Origin: Candidatus Obscuribacterales bacterium
GTDB taxonomy: Bacteria; Cyanobacteriota; Vampirovibrionia; Obscuribacterales; Obscuribacteraceae
Assembly: GCA_019746975.1 (NCBI GenBank)
Contig: JAIERK010000176.1
Span: 1-41,219, forward strand
Direction: 5' to 3'
Length of the DNA: 41,219 nt
Translations under genes and position numbers: made by a program
In this document: piece by piece, positions 33,289 through 41,219 of the stretch
Numbering within the stretch: position 1 is the first letter of the stretch
Layout of the letters: the number at the start of each line of letters is the position of its first letter
Notes under the pieces: model-generated
Database searches by the model: none
Told to the model about the DNA's origin: nothing
Seen by the model: the letters and a program-made list of their open reading frames with translations, nothing else

Positions 33289-33720
33289 GTGGCTGAGCCA
33301 GCTGAAGTACCGAAGGATGCGCCTGCTACCGGTAAGGAGAGCGTGCAAACTCCTCGTCGCCAGGGACTGAAGAATTTTATCCTGGCGCTCAAGCACATTA
33401 ACGAGGCGTCGGTAGCGGAGAACGTCAAACAACGTTTTTCTGATTACGTCACGATTGCTCTGGTCGTTCTTTGTATCTTGAGCCTCGTGGTAGCGGTATC
33501 TCTTGATGTTCCGCCCGGAGTCAAGTTCCTTCCTCTGGCCTTCACTGTTGGTGCTGTTCTGTTCTACATCATCAATCGAATGGGTATCATCATCAGCCTC
33601 ACAGCCAGGCAAGCGCTGATCGTCTGGCAGATTTTAGTAGCTGGATTTTGGCTCGGCGTTACGAGCGCGATGCTAGTCATGCTTGTCAGCATGTACTGCC
33701 TTTCACAGATGGGCCCGTAG
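33289..33720 (+). CDS. Small membrane protein of unknown function
   Basis: 143 aa from GTG 33289, with GGAGGT 6 bases upstream. A polar N-terminus of about 45 residues precedes about three hydrophobic segments (roughly 53-70, 78-98 and 105-135; VTIALVVLCILSLVVAV, LAFTVGAVLFYIINRMG, VWQILVAGFWLGVTSAMLVML). I do not recognise a family. The next gene starts 10 bases after its stop, so it may be co-transcribed with the solute-binding lipoprotein. Confidence 0.75.
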   Translation: MAEPAEVPKDAPATGKESVQTPRRQGLKNFILALKHINEASVAENVKQRFSDYVTIALVVLCILSLVVAVSLDVPPGVKFLPLAFTVGAVLFYIINRMGIIISLTARQALIVWQILVAGFWLGVTSAMLVMLVSMYCLSQMGP

Positions 33721-33729
33721 GTCGAAAGC

Positions 33730-35367
33730 ATGGTAAGGCCGGCAGCTCTCCGGCAAATAGTCTTCAAGGTGATGACCGCTTTCGTGGTTGTCACTTTTTG
33801 CGTTACAGGCTGCAAGAGCCGGGCTATAGGAGTTGCAGACTCGCCGGAGCGCAGCAACACGGTTGTGATTGGAATGCCGTGGGAGCCTCGCACACTCAAC
33901 CCGTATCGTGGTGTTGACTCTGCCTCCTATTTCGCGCAGACGCTTATCCACGGAGGGCTGGTTCGCTACAATGAGAAGGGAGAGATTCTGCCCGGTCTTG
34001 CAGAACGTTTCACGGTCTCGGAAGATGGGCTTCGATACACATTCTTTCTTCGAGAAGATTTGAAATTTTCCGATGGAACGCCGCTCACCGTTGCTGATGT
34101 GCTTGCGTCCATAAGAGCAACAATCGGACCGGGGTCACCCTTTCGGGCGAATTACGATTCGATTAAGAGCTTTTCGTCACCAGCGCCATTACAGGTGGTG
34201 CTCGAATTGTCGTACAAGAATTTACCGTTGTTGCTAAGGCTGGCAGATCTTCGAATTCTGCCTGCGTACGTGCTCTCAGAGAGCATGAAGAATTCCGATC
34301 AATTGTCTCGACACCCGATAGGATGTGGACCGTTCTTTGTAGAGCGCTGGGACCCCGGACTAGAACTGGTGTTTCGTGCTAATCCCAACTATTTCGGTGA
34401 GAAGGCGAAGAGTCCATTTCTCATCTGGAGGATCATTCCGGACGGCAATTTACTGTCCTCTGCGCTATATCGTGGCGATGTCGACGTGGCGAGAGTGGAT
34501 GGAAGAATTGAGCTTGGCGTGTTGAGCGAGCACAGCGACGTCGAGTTCAAGAAGTATCCAGGTGGCAGGACGATTTTTCTGGCCTTCAACACTGAGAAGG
34601 AGCCCTACAAAAGACCGAGTTTCAGACAGGCGATCTCGATGTTGATTGATAAATATACTATCGTCAACAATCTCTATGCCGGGTTCGCCGTGGTGCCGTG
34701 TTGTGACTTCCCTGAGTACGGTCCGGTATATAATCGCATGGCGCGCCGTTGGCCTTACGATGTGAAGCAAGCCTATAAGTATCTGGAAACAAGTGGCTTC
34801 GAGCGTCGGGAAGATGGTTGGTATCCAGTCAGTGAAGTGCCTGGGCCGGTTCCGAAAACCCAACGTCTGGCCTTTAAAATAGTGACCATCAAAGATTTCA
34901 TGGATGTAGCGCAGGTGGTTGCAGGCGATCTTCAAAATGCGAAAATTGGGGTTCGGGTAGAACTGGTTGAATATTCGACAATGAAGGACAAGTATTTGAA
35001 GACCGGTGAGTACGATGCCGTGTTATTCAGCCGATCGCAGGGACCGGACCCGGATTGTCGCCTTGTCTGGGGAAAAAATGGACCGCTCAACTATGCTCAT
35101 TACAATGACGATCATCTCGATAGTTTGGTAAATGAGGCCTACAAAGCCGATACCGAAGAGAAAAGGAAAGAACTCTACGATCGCGTGCAGGAAGTTTTGT
35201 CAGACAAACTTCCCTGGGTCTATCTCGTTCAGCCGAGTTTGACAATTGCGCACAAGACATACATCAAGGGAATTGGTGATGGAATGCCGAGCGATAGCGG
35301 CATACCATGGGATAACCCGCTGTTTGATGCGCATAACTGGAGGCGTGAGTCCCGTCCGGCGCGCTAG
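33730..35367 (+). CDS. Family-5 (peptide/nickel type) solute-binding lipoprotein
   Basis: 545 aa. The signal peptide ends in the lipobox CVTGC, so it is a lipoprotein facing the periplasm. The mature chain follows SBP_bac_5: TLNPYRGVDSASYF, LAERFTVSEDGLRYTFFLREDLKFSDGTPLTVADVLASI, then GCGPFFVERWDPGLELVFRANPNYFG, and a C-terminal lobe with EKRKELYDRVQEVLSDKLPWVYL. Such proteins deliver oligopeptides or similar ligands to ABC permeases. No permease or ATPase gene lies next to it, so it may be an orphan or serve a distant transporter. The start at 33730 has no strong ribosome site; an ATG at 33772 would shorten the signal peptide. Confidence 0.92.
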   Translation: MVRPAALRQIVFKVMTAFVVVTFCVTGCKSRAIGVADSPERSNTVVIGMPWEPRTLNPYRGVDSASYFAQTLIHGGLVRYNEKGEILPGLAERFTVSEDGLRYTFFLREDLKFSDGTPLTVADVLASIRATIGPGSPFRANYDSIKSFSSPAPLQVVLELSYKNLPLLLRLADLRILPAYVLSESMKNSDQLSRHPIGCGPFFVERWDPGLELVFRANPNYFGEKAKSPFLIWRIIPDGNLLSSALYRGDVDVARVDGRIELGVLSEHSDVEFKKYPGGRTIFLAFNTEKEPYKRPSFRQAISMLIDKYTIVNNLYAGFAVVPCCDFPEYGPVYNRMARRWPYDVKQAYKYLETSGFERREDGWYPVSEVPGPVPKTQRLAFKIVTIKDFMDVAQVVAGDLQNAKIGVRVELVEYSTMKDKYLKTGEYDAVLFSRSQGPDPDCRLVWGKNGPLNYAHYNDDHLDSLVNEAYKADTEEKRKELYDRVQEVLSDKLPWVYLVQPSLTIAHKTYIKGIGDGMPSDSGIPWDNPLFDAHNWRRESRPAR

Positions 35368-35423
35368 TTATGTAACACGGTTTAGCTGTGGCGAAGGCGC
35401 GTAGCTAGTGGCTCAGAGCGGTG

Positions 35424-35440
35424 TTTCACCAAATCTTCAA
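35424..35440 (+). promoter_or_regulatory. Degenerate TTTCAC-N5-CTTCAA repeat
   Basis: TTTCAC (35424) and CTTCAA (35435) keep the 11-bp spacing of the boxes described at 21570, 27404 and 31363, but the second half-site is degenerate. It lies 38 bases before the small gene at 35478. Confidence 0.25.
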
Positions 35441-35477
35441 GCTATTTTGCGAACCTTTGGTGGGGCGGAGGTGAATG

Positions 35478-36073
35478 ATGGAAAATCTTCTAAAACAGCC
35501 GGAAGTCGACACTTCCGCGCAGAGTTGGAACAACGAAGATACTGATACTCGCATGATCGACACCCTTTTGCAGGCCGCGGAGGTCAGGCTTCAAAAGCGC
35601 TCTGCCGCCGGCATTGCCGATGATACGCTTCCCAATAATCTTGAATTTAAAGATATCACACGAAGACCCGCGGTATTCGAGAAGCATACTGTCGAAGACC
35701 TGATGAAGCTCGCGGACGACATGAAGGGGTCAAGGTTCGACAAGGCAAACGCAGAGCTCCAGTCTAAGGCTTTGGATCGCAATGATGAAGAGACCGCCGA
35801 CAAAGGGAAGTTGGGACTGGTAGTGGCAGATAGCAAAGCACTGTATGCTCGCGTACTGTCGAGTTCTGCCGATCCAGCCGATCATGAGCGAGTCCGCACT
35901 ATCAGCTCAAGAATGGTCCGTTTAGCCAGGCTTTGACGCACGCTGCCGCAGGTTTATCAATGGACAAAGACCCCTCTTTTGTAAAACGGTATGAGACCGC
36001 TGGTGGTGACATAAATAACCTTTGCGAAATGGCGGAACGTGAGCGTCGTGCCCGTGGCATGCGCGGATTGTAA
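35478..36073 (+). pseudogene. Frameshifted small protein gene, first of two tandem paralogues
   Basis: The frame starts MENLLKQPEVDTSAQSW (GGAGGT 5 bases before ATG 35478) and stops at 35936. After about 35895 the paralogous sequence continues in another frame (a -1 shift): QLKNGPFSQALTHAAAGL, then MDKDPSFVKRYETAGGDI, to TAA at 36073. This tail matches the end of the neighbouring copy (AAAELSLDKSESFQKAYEKAGGEL). The total of 596 bases is one short of a multiple of three. No classical slippery heptamer is visible. It may be a pseudogene, a sequencing error or a programmed shift. The predicted protein is helical and soluble, of unknown family. Confidence 0.65.
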
Positions 36074-36113
36074 AAGTGTAGGACAAGCGATCAACGCAGT
36101 GGAGGACGTGTAC

Positions 36114-36516
36114 GTGGAAAATCAACCGAATACGCAGGAGAAGGATTTCGTCCCGGAAACCATGGATGATGATACCGGTAGCCGATTGATGCGCGAGGTC
36201 GACGATTTGCGTCGTAGCAGCTCAACAGATGATAGGTCTGGCTATGAATGATGGTAAAGCGATGTTTGCTCGATCGTTGTCCGCATCCGGCGATCCAGCT
36301 GACTTGAAGCGCGGAAGAGAGCTGGTCAATGACCAGCTTCAGAGTAATCCGAAGAAAGAACCAAGCCGAATGCTTAGCGAAGCTGCCGCGGAGCTCTCCT
36401 TGGACAAAAGCGAATCATTCCAGAAGGCCTACGAGAAAGCCGGCGGCGAGTTATTGGACCTGAAAGCGTTCGGCGACATAGCGCGGCGGAAACAGGCAAT
36501 GCGTCGACAGCAATAG
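36114..36516 (+). pseudogene. Frameshifted small protein gene, second tandem paralogue
   Basis: Starts at GTG 36114 with GGAGGA upstream, giving ENQPNTQEKDF, similar to the first copy (MENLLKQPEV). The frame ends at 36251, but homology to copy 1 resumes in the +1 frame at about 36229: IGLAMNDGKAMFARSLSASG, then DPADLKRGREL, matching LGLVVADSKALYARVLSSSA, then DPADHERVR in copy 1. It ends at 36516. It is shorter than copy 1 in the N-terminal part. The shift site differs from that in copy 1, so the two lesions are independent. A functional shorter product from ATG 36229 or 36244 cannot be excluded. Confidence 0.6.
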
Positions 36517-36550
36517 CAGCGAGCCAGATTAGGTCCCGTTTCACAATTAA

Positions 36551-36577
36551 AAGCGCCTCGCGGAGAACGAGGCGCTT
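36551..36577. terminator. Bidirectional intrinsic terminator
   Basis: A perfect 10-bp stem AAGCGCCTCG / CGAGGCGCTT with a 7-base loop. On the minus strand it is followed by TTTTAATT, serving the small secreted gene at 36685. On the plus strand it lies 34 bases after the stop at 36516 but has little T-run. A weaker AT-rich hairpin (36622-36649) lies between it and the minus-strand gene. Confidence 0.75.
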
Positions 36578-36684
36578 CAATGATTAATGGTCTCAACTAT
36601 GAAAGCACTTTCAAAATAGACATTTAAACTTGCGTCAAACAAGTTTAATCGCCTATTTATCAGACCGACCGAAATATCAGCAGC

Positions 36685-36930
36685 TTACTTGCTGACGGTA
36701 ACGGTGATGCCTTCGATGTAGGACTCTGGGCAAACGAGAACGTTGCCATTGTGCTCACGATACCAACGCAGAGCTTTGGCTTTGCGGTGGATAGTGCGCT
36801 TTCTGTGACTCGGCCACGAGTATTCAGGTGGCTTAAGGTGGAAATAACGGCCTTCATCGCCACAGGCTTGGGCAAGAGCTGCCGGTGCTGTGATAACGGA
36901 TATAAGACCCATTAATACAAGTGCTCTCAT
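36685..36930 (-). CDS. Small secreted protein of unknown function
   Basis: 81 aa from ATG 36930, with GGAGAGGGAG just upstream; the longer frame from 37029 has no such site. Signal peptide MRALVLMGLISVITAPAALA with cleavage before QACG. The mature chain of about 60 residues is basic, has two Cys (one disulfide possible) and a run KPPEYSWPSHRKRTIHRKAKALRWYREHNGN. I do not recognise a family. It ends about 110 bases before a good terminator. Confidence 0.75.
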   Translation of the reverse strand: MRALVLMGLISVITAPAALAQACGDEGRYFHLKPPEYSWPSHRKRTIHRKAKALRWYREHNGNVLVCPESYIEGITVTVSK

Positions 36931-37230
36931 GAAACTCCCTCTCCTTCTTCTTTTGAGGTTTTTGCTCGCTTGACCTGGTAAAGCTGGTTCGGTCAAATCC
37001 GAGACCTTGACTCCAAACAATGAGCCCAAAGTGATTGTACTATTCCCCGGTCGAAACGAAATATGTCAAGAATAACCAACTATCAGACCGATTTCCGGAA
37101 AGCCCCGGCTAATTACTCTTTAGCGCAAAAAACAGATTTGTTGCCTTTATAAAGTGCATGAGAAAGAAGCCCTATTTGATTATTATCTGCATCATTGTCT
37201 GAATATTCTTCAAGTTAGAAGGGAAGGTTG

Positions 37231-37306
37231 CTATAGGCGGATTTTGGGTTTTCAAGAGAATCAGCTAAACTCTCTTGTATATGTGACCCACATAATATGC
37301 CTATAG
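37231..37306 (+). promoter_or_regulatory. Potential three-way-junction RNA before the helicase gene
   Basis: Three nested perfect inverted repeats: an outer CTATAGGC (37231-37238) / GCCTATAG (37299-37306), an inner AAGAGA (37254-37259) / TCTCTT (37271-37276), and TATGTG-ACC-CACATA (37280-37294). The closing stem ends 14 bases before the GTG start. As DNA, the last element is also a good palindromic operator. Confidence 0.45.
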
Positions 37307-37320
37307 AGAAAGATCGCTAA

Positions 37321-40300
37321 GTGTCAAAGCCTCGCCGACCCGACATTCGTTCACGTAGAATGCCTCCCCAACCGACTGATTGTCGAGATGCCATGCATTG
37401 GTTCGTCGACAACTTCAAGTTGTACACGGGCTCGGTCAGGGGCTTATTTATTTCGGATTTCAGTACTGACTACGAAGCTTATGTCGAGTCTGCAATTATC
37501 AGTCTGCGCTCCCGCGGAATCGAGCCATTTGTAGCCACAGGCGAGCAGTTGGTCATGCAGGCCGAGAAGCTGTGGGCGCAAGCCACACAGGGTACTCCTT
37601 TCAACCAGCCGATGGTCTCGATGTTCGAGCTGGACATGCTGCGCTCAGAGGTGACATTCATTAAGGACCTGGAAGCGCCGGTCAATGCCCAGCAGCTCTG
37701 GTACCTCTTTCATTACATCTTTTATCCTCGCGCGCTCTTCAATAAGGCAACTATCGTCACTACATCTTTGGGTCTTGATGAATTCATCGCCTATGGTGCG
37801 GAGTGTGATGATATTGAGTTTTCCGGGCGCAAGATCTCGTGGGAGAGACTGACCTGGCTGATAGAGGCGACAATGATCGATCTTTATCAATTCCGTCAGG
37901 TCAGAACAGACGGTCATCCGCCCATGTTGAAAGCGGAATACAATCTCTTCAAAGCCATGAATGAGCGCGAGCTTCCAGTCACTGCTCAGCAGGTCCTCGG
38001 AGACTACATGCTCGATATGTCGATTGCCGATCGAGATAATAGATTGGCAATTGAATGCGATATCTTGTCTTCGGTCGATCCCAATGTTCCAAACAGCGGT
38101 GAAGCGAAGAAAAATCTGGTGCTGTTGAGCGACGGTTGGAAGATTCTTCGATTCTCCACAGCAGAAATTCTTGGCGATTTGACCGCTTGTGTCGACGCCG
38201 TCGAACAGGTCTGGAGTCAAGGACGAAAGAAGTCGGCAGTCGGGCGCTTGATGTCAGGGCGCGACCAACCGAAGATTCCGGAGTTGCCAGTCGATGATGA
38301 TTCTCAGAAGCTTGCCATCACCCATGGTGCTGGTCCGGTGGCGGTCACCGGTGGTGCTGGTACGGGCAAAACCAGCACAATCACGCACAGGATAGGCTAC
38401 TTGCTTGCCCAGGGTGTGTGTCCTGAGCGTATCCTGGTTTTCTCTTATTCAGAGGAAACAATAGGGCAGCTCAAGCGACAGGTGGAGATGCTCACCGATG
38501 CGCAGACTGTTCTGAGGTTAAACTTCTCGAATTGGAAAGACCTTGGTCTGAGAATTCTGAAAGAGAATGCTGCGGTCATAAAGCGAAAACCGCCGTTGAA
38601 GGTAGAGACGACGCCGCACCGGGTGTTGCAACGCGTACTCAAGAAAGAGACGAAGGATATCGATCCGCTTCAGCTCGAACTGATGTCTTCCGAAATTGAC
38701 GAGATTTCAGTAGGTTCGCTTATTTCATTGTACAAAGCCAATCTCGTCACACCAGAACGAATTAAAGAGCGCGGCTCGACTGACGAAGACGATCTTGTAG
38801 CCAGGCTGTACATGGCTTACGAAGACACCTTGAAGAAAAGCAATAAGGTCGATTCAGACGACATGATTTCGCTCTGCGCACAGATTCTGGCGGATGAGGC
38901 CGATGTAAGAGCAAAGTATCAGCATAAATTTGAATATGTTCTCGTAGACGAGTATCAAGAATGTACGGCCGCGGCTGATCTGATGGCGAGGCTTTTGGCC
39001 TTTCCTCAGGATAATCTCTTTCTGGTCGGGGATGAGGACGAATGCGTGTCTGAGGCCAAGGGCGCATTGCCTCGCCTCATGGCGGACACTTCTATTAGAA
39101 TGCCTAATGCTCGTTGTTACATGCTTGACAAGAATTGGCGCAGTCACCCGGCAATTGTCGATCATTCGCGCAGTTTGTCCGCGGCCTTGGCATTCAAGGG
39201 CATTCCCAAAGATATGTTGCCGGGCTTCGGGCAAGCTGCCACGAGCGCTGTTATTGGTCCTCAACAATGCCGGTCCGAAGAAGCAGAAGCTGACTGGGTT
39301 GCCAATGAAGTATCGATCTTGATCGAGAGCGGCAAATCTCCAAACGATATCGTGCTGCTCTGGCGTAATCCGAGATACGCATCGCTTCTGGAAGGCGCAC
39401 TGTTCAAGAAGGGTATAAAGTGCGCCAACACAACCGTTTCGAGCGATGCTGTCCCCGATGAAGTCGGTGACGTGATGGCTTTTCTCCGGCTGGTGATGGA
39501 TCCGGATGGTCCGAAGTCTCGAGCCTCTTTCGAACGCTTTTGTCAACTAAAGTCCAGAGAGATGGACCAAAAGCTATCCAAGCTATCGAATACTATTGCC
39601 AGCTTCGCTGAGGCGAACAACCTTTCCTTTCTCAAAGCAATTGAGATTTATCATGATGCCACCGCTGATAGTTCTTGCGAAGATCTAGCTCAATTGGTGC
39701 GAATAGTGCGGACCATGAATCAGGAGAACTTGCCGCCGGCTCAAACAATTGGCTTGCTTAAAAGAACTCAAAAGCTCAACGAGATTTATAGTGCCGTCAA
39801 GGTGCCACCGGGGGTGGTGTATGAGCCGATGCGGAAAGTCGAGCAGTTGGAAGAAGAGGCGAAGGCGTACAGCAGTGTTCGTGAGTTTGTGAAGGCCAAG
39901 CAGGACTTCTTGCAGAGCAAAGATACGAATGGAGAAGAAAGCTCGGTTCAGATAAAGAGTTTTGAAGACGCCAAAGGCATCGAGTCACCAATCGCGTTCT
40001 TGACGGGCATGGCAGAAGGGTTGTCACCGGCTGAGTCCGCGAATGACTTTGAGGAGGAGCGGCGACTTTGTTATGTGGCCATGACTCGCGCAAAAGAACT
40101 TCTATATGTGAGCTATCCAGGCAGTTTTGAAGAAAAACCGCTTCCTCCGTCCCCATTCCTTGTTGAAGCTAGACTTCTGCCTATTAATGTCTATCGCAAA
40201 GCTGTCGACCTCATCAGGGCTGAGCCGCTTCCCAAGTCGCAGCCGCAGGCAGAACCTGCCGCTCCAGCCTCGACGATGCTGACACCAATATTTACCGGAA

Positions 40301-41219
40301 GACCGGACCGGACAAAACCGGCAGCTGAGCGGGGTAATCGTTCTCCAGGTGGTCCGCAAGACGGTTCGGCACAGGCGAGACCGCAGACCTACGCTCCCGG
40401 CTCGAGGCCAGCTGCTCCGGGGAGACCAGGTAGCGATGTCGCTGATCTTCTTGGTGGCGGATCTCGGCAGGCTAGCTCTGCGCCCTCCTCACAACCCATC
40501 ATTCGACCGGCAGGACATACAGCGAATCTCGAGCGTGCGGCCAGCGCGGCGAACGTGGCTCAACCAGAGAATCCATTCGTAGGACCTGAGATCGATCAGG
40601 GGCGTGTCGTAGACGAAGCGCGTCAACGAGCTGAGAACGAGGCCAAGCTCAAAGCTCAATATGAGGCGCATGTTCAAGCGCAGCATAACGCACAGAATCA
40701 AGCAGCATTAGAGACGCAGCGACGAGCAGAGCAGGCGGCTATGCTGCAAGCGATGCAAGAGCAACAAATTCGAGAGCAGCAAGAAGCTGTTATGCGCGCT
40801 CGCCAGGCTGACATGGATCGTCGCGCCCAAGAAGAAGTCCAGCGTCGCGAACAGTACGAAGCACGACTGCGTGCCCAGCAAGAAGCAGAGTTGCGAGCTC
40901 AGCGAGAAGCAGAATTATTGGCGTACCAGGAGGGCGAACGACTCGCTCGAGAAGAGGCGGAACGCAAGGTTCGCGAGGAAGCAGAACTTAAGGCCCGGGA
41001 AGAAGCAGATCGTCTTGCAAAAGAGGCACACATCGTCGCATTGATTCAGCAGGAGGCGGCTCTGCGCGCTCAGCAGGAGCGACAGGCTCAGGAAGCTGCA
41101 ATGCGGGCTCAGCAAGAGGCGCAGCAGATGGCGGAGCAACAGGCTGCAATGCGGGCTCAGCAAGAGGCGCAGCAGATGGCGGAGCAACAGGCTGCAATGC
41201 GGGCTCAGCAAGAGGCGCA
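37321..41219 (+). CDS. Large UvrD-like helicase with N-terminal ATPase-like and nuclease-like regions and a coiled-coil tail (3' end outside window)
   Basis: Open from GTG 37321 (no good ribosome site; ATG 37360 is an alternative) to the window end, at least 1299 codons. Residues 28 to about 190 resemble DnaC/IstB ATPases, with GLFISDFSTDYEAYV in place of a P-loop, so the P-loop is degenerate. Residues about 205-295 resemble a PD-(D/E)XK nuclease of DUF559/Vsr type: LDMSI (Asp232), IECD (Glu245, Asp247), GWKILRF. Residues about 330-970 are an SF1A helicase: Walker A GGAGTGKT (344-351), VDEYQE (542-547), NWRSHP, and EERRLCYVAMTRAK (912-925). Motif III reads GDEDECVSEAKGA, losing the usual Gln and Tyr, and motif V is KGIE. 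From about 1090 on there is Ala/Gln/Glu/Arg-rich coiled coil. A DNA-repair or defence role is likely. Confidence 0.88.
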   Translation, partial: MSKPRRPDIRSRRMPPQPTDCRDAMHWFVDNFKLYTGSVRGLFISDFSTDYEAYVESAIISLRSRGIEPFVATGEQLVMQAEKLWAQATQGTPFNQPMVSMFELDMLRSEVTFIKDLEAPVNAQQLWYLFHYIFYPRALFNKATIVTTSLGLDEFIAYGAECDDIEFSGRKISWERLTWLIEATMIDLYQFRQVRTDGHPPMLKAEYNLFKAMNERELPVTAQQVLGDYMLDMSIADRDNRLAIECDILSSVDPNVPNSGEAKKNLVLLSDGWKILRFSTAEILGDLTACVDAVEQVWSQGRKKSAVGRLMSGRDQPKIPELPVDDDSQKLAITHGAGPVAVTGGAGTGKTSTITHRIGYLLAQGVCPERILVFSYSEETIGQLKRQVEMLTDAQTVLRLNFSNWKDLGLRILKENAAVIKRKPPLKVETTPHRVLQRVLKKETKDIDPLQLELMSSEIDEISVGSLISLYKANLVTPERIKERGSTDEDDLVARLYMAYEDTLKKSNKVDSDDMISLCAQILADEADVRAKYQHKFEYVLVDEYQECTAAADLMARLLAFPQDNLFLVGDEDECVSEAKGALPRLMADTSIRMPNARCYMLDKNWRSHPAIVDHSRSLSAALAFKGIPKDMLPGFGQAATSAVIGPQQCRSEEAEADWVANEVSILIESGKSPNDIVLLWRNPRYASLLEGALFKKGIKCANTTVSSDAVPDEVGDVMAFLRLVMDPDGPKSRASFERFCQLKSREMDQKLSKLSNTIASFAEANNLSFLKAIEIYHDATADSSCEDLAQLVRIVRTMNQENLPPAQTIGLLKRTQKLNEIYSAVKVPPGVVYEPMRKVEQLEEEAKAYSSVREFVKAKQDFLQSKDTNGEESSVQIKSFEDAKGIESPIAFLTGMAEGLSPAESANDFEEERRLCYVAMTRAKELLYVSYPGSFEEKPLPPSPFLVEARLLPINVYRKAVDLIRAEPLPKSQPQAEPAAPASTMLTPIFTGRPDRTKPAAERGNRSPGGPQDGSAQARPQTYAPGSRPAAPGRPGSDVADLLGGGSRQASSAPSSQPIIRPAGHTANLERAASAANVAQPENPFVGPEIDQGRVVDEARQRAENEAKLKAQYEAHVQAQHNAQNQAALETQRRAEQAAMLQAMQEQQIREQQEAVMRARQADMDRRAQEEVQRREQYEARLRAQQEAELRAQREAELLAYQEGERLAREEAERKVREEAELKAREEADRLAKEAHIVALIQQEAALRAQQERQAQEAAMRAQQEAQQMAEQQAAMRAQQEAQQMAEQQAAMRAQQEA
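41095..41219 (+). repeat. 48-bp in-frame tandem repeat in the helicase tail
   Basis: Units start at 41095, 41143 and 41191 (the last cut by the window end) and look identical as far as visible. Each encodes a 16-residue unit, AAMRAQQEAQQMAEQQ. Exact repetition suggests a recent expansion and possible length variation. Confidence 0.9.

Noticed and set aside
40915..41211. Leu-rich and Pro/Ala-rich minus-strand repeat frames at the right end
   Set aside because: Shadows of the 48-bp repeats in the helicase tail.
1..41219. CRISPR arrays, insertion sequences, tRNA or rRNA genes
   Set aside because: I found no regularly spaced repeat-spacer pattern, no transposase and no convincing RNA gene by eye; a covariance-model search would be decisive.

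Overview
The window looks like a chromosomal region of a non-photosynthetic relative of Cyanobacteria (Vampirovibrionia/Melainabacteria, probably Obscuribacterales). This is inferred from a bacterial replication/ribosome cluster (rpmH-rnpA-yidD-yidC-jag, dnaA, dnaN), diderm-type lipoproteins and signal peptides, several eukaryotic-like Ser/Thr kinases and TPR proteins, and a BT1-type MFS transporter like those of cyanobacteria. No database search was possible, so the taxonomy is inference.

Layout. 1-6739: an edge fragment, a membrane Ser/Thr kinase, a small membrane protein, an FMN-reductase-like protein, a TPR protein and a kinase homologue that lacks most catalytic residues (probable pseudokinase). 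7198-13939: dnaN (minus), then jag, yidC, yidD, rnpA and rpmH as a tight minus-strand operon, with dnaA divergent on the plus strand. dnaN is not beside dnaA but about 3.8 kb away, on the other strand. 14108-16193: a two-domain lipoprotein convergent with an MFS transporter.

16954-33146 is the most unusual part and reads as one accessory locus. It holds two copies of a gene pair (A1-B1 at 17410-21276 and A2-B2 at 23407-27237). These encode secreted or membrane-anchored proteins with five predicted membrane segments, all four related to one another. They are interleaved with small soluble proteins (16954, 21715, 27531), an FKBP-like lipoprotein, a sensor histidine kinase, a TPR lipoprotein, a Q/N/S-rich repeat protein and an OmpR/PhoB-type response regulator. 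Three of the small genes carry a 17-bp TTTCAY-N5-TTTCAC direct repeat with 11-bp periodicity upstream, the geometry of PhoB/OmpR-family sites. The regulator encoded in the locus is therefore a natural candidate to control it. I cannot name the system. A cell-envelope or VirB6/TrbL-like transport complex with small partner proteins is a working idea only.

33289-36516: a small membrane protein, a family-5 solute-binding lipoprotein, and two tandem paralogous small genes that each need a frameshift to be read through. 36685-41219: a small secreted protein (minus), then a very large plus-strand gene open at the window end. It combines a degenerate DnaC/IstB-like ATPase region, a PD-(D/E)XK-like nuclease region, a UvrD-like helicase with altered motif III, and a long Ala/Gln/Glu-rich tail with 48-bp repeats. 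A potential three-way-junction RNA lies immediately before it.
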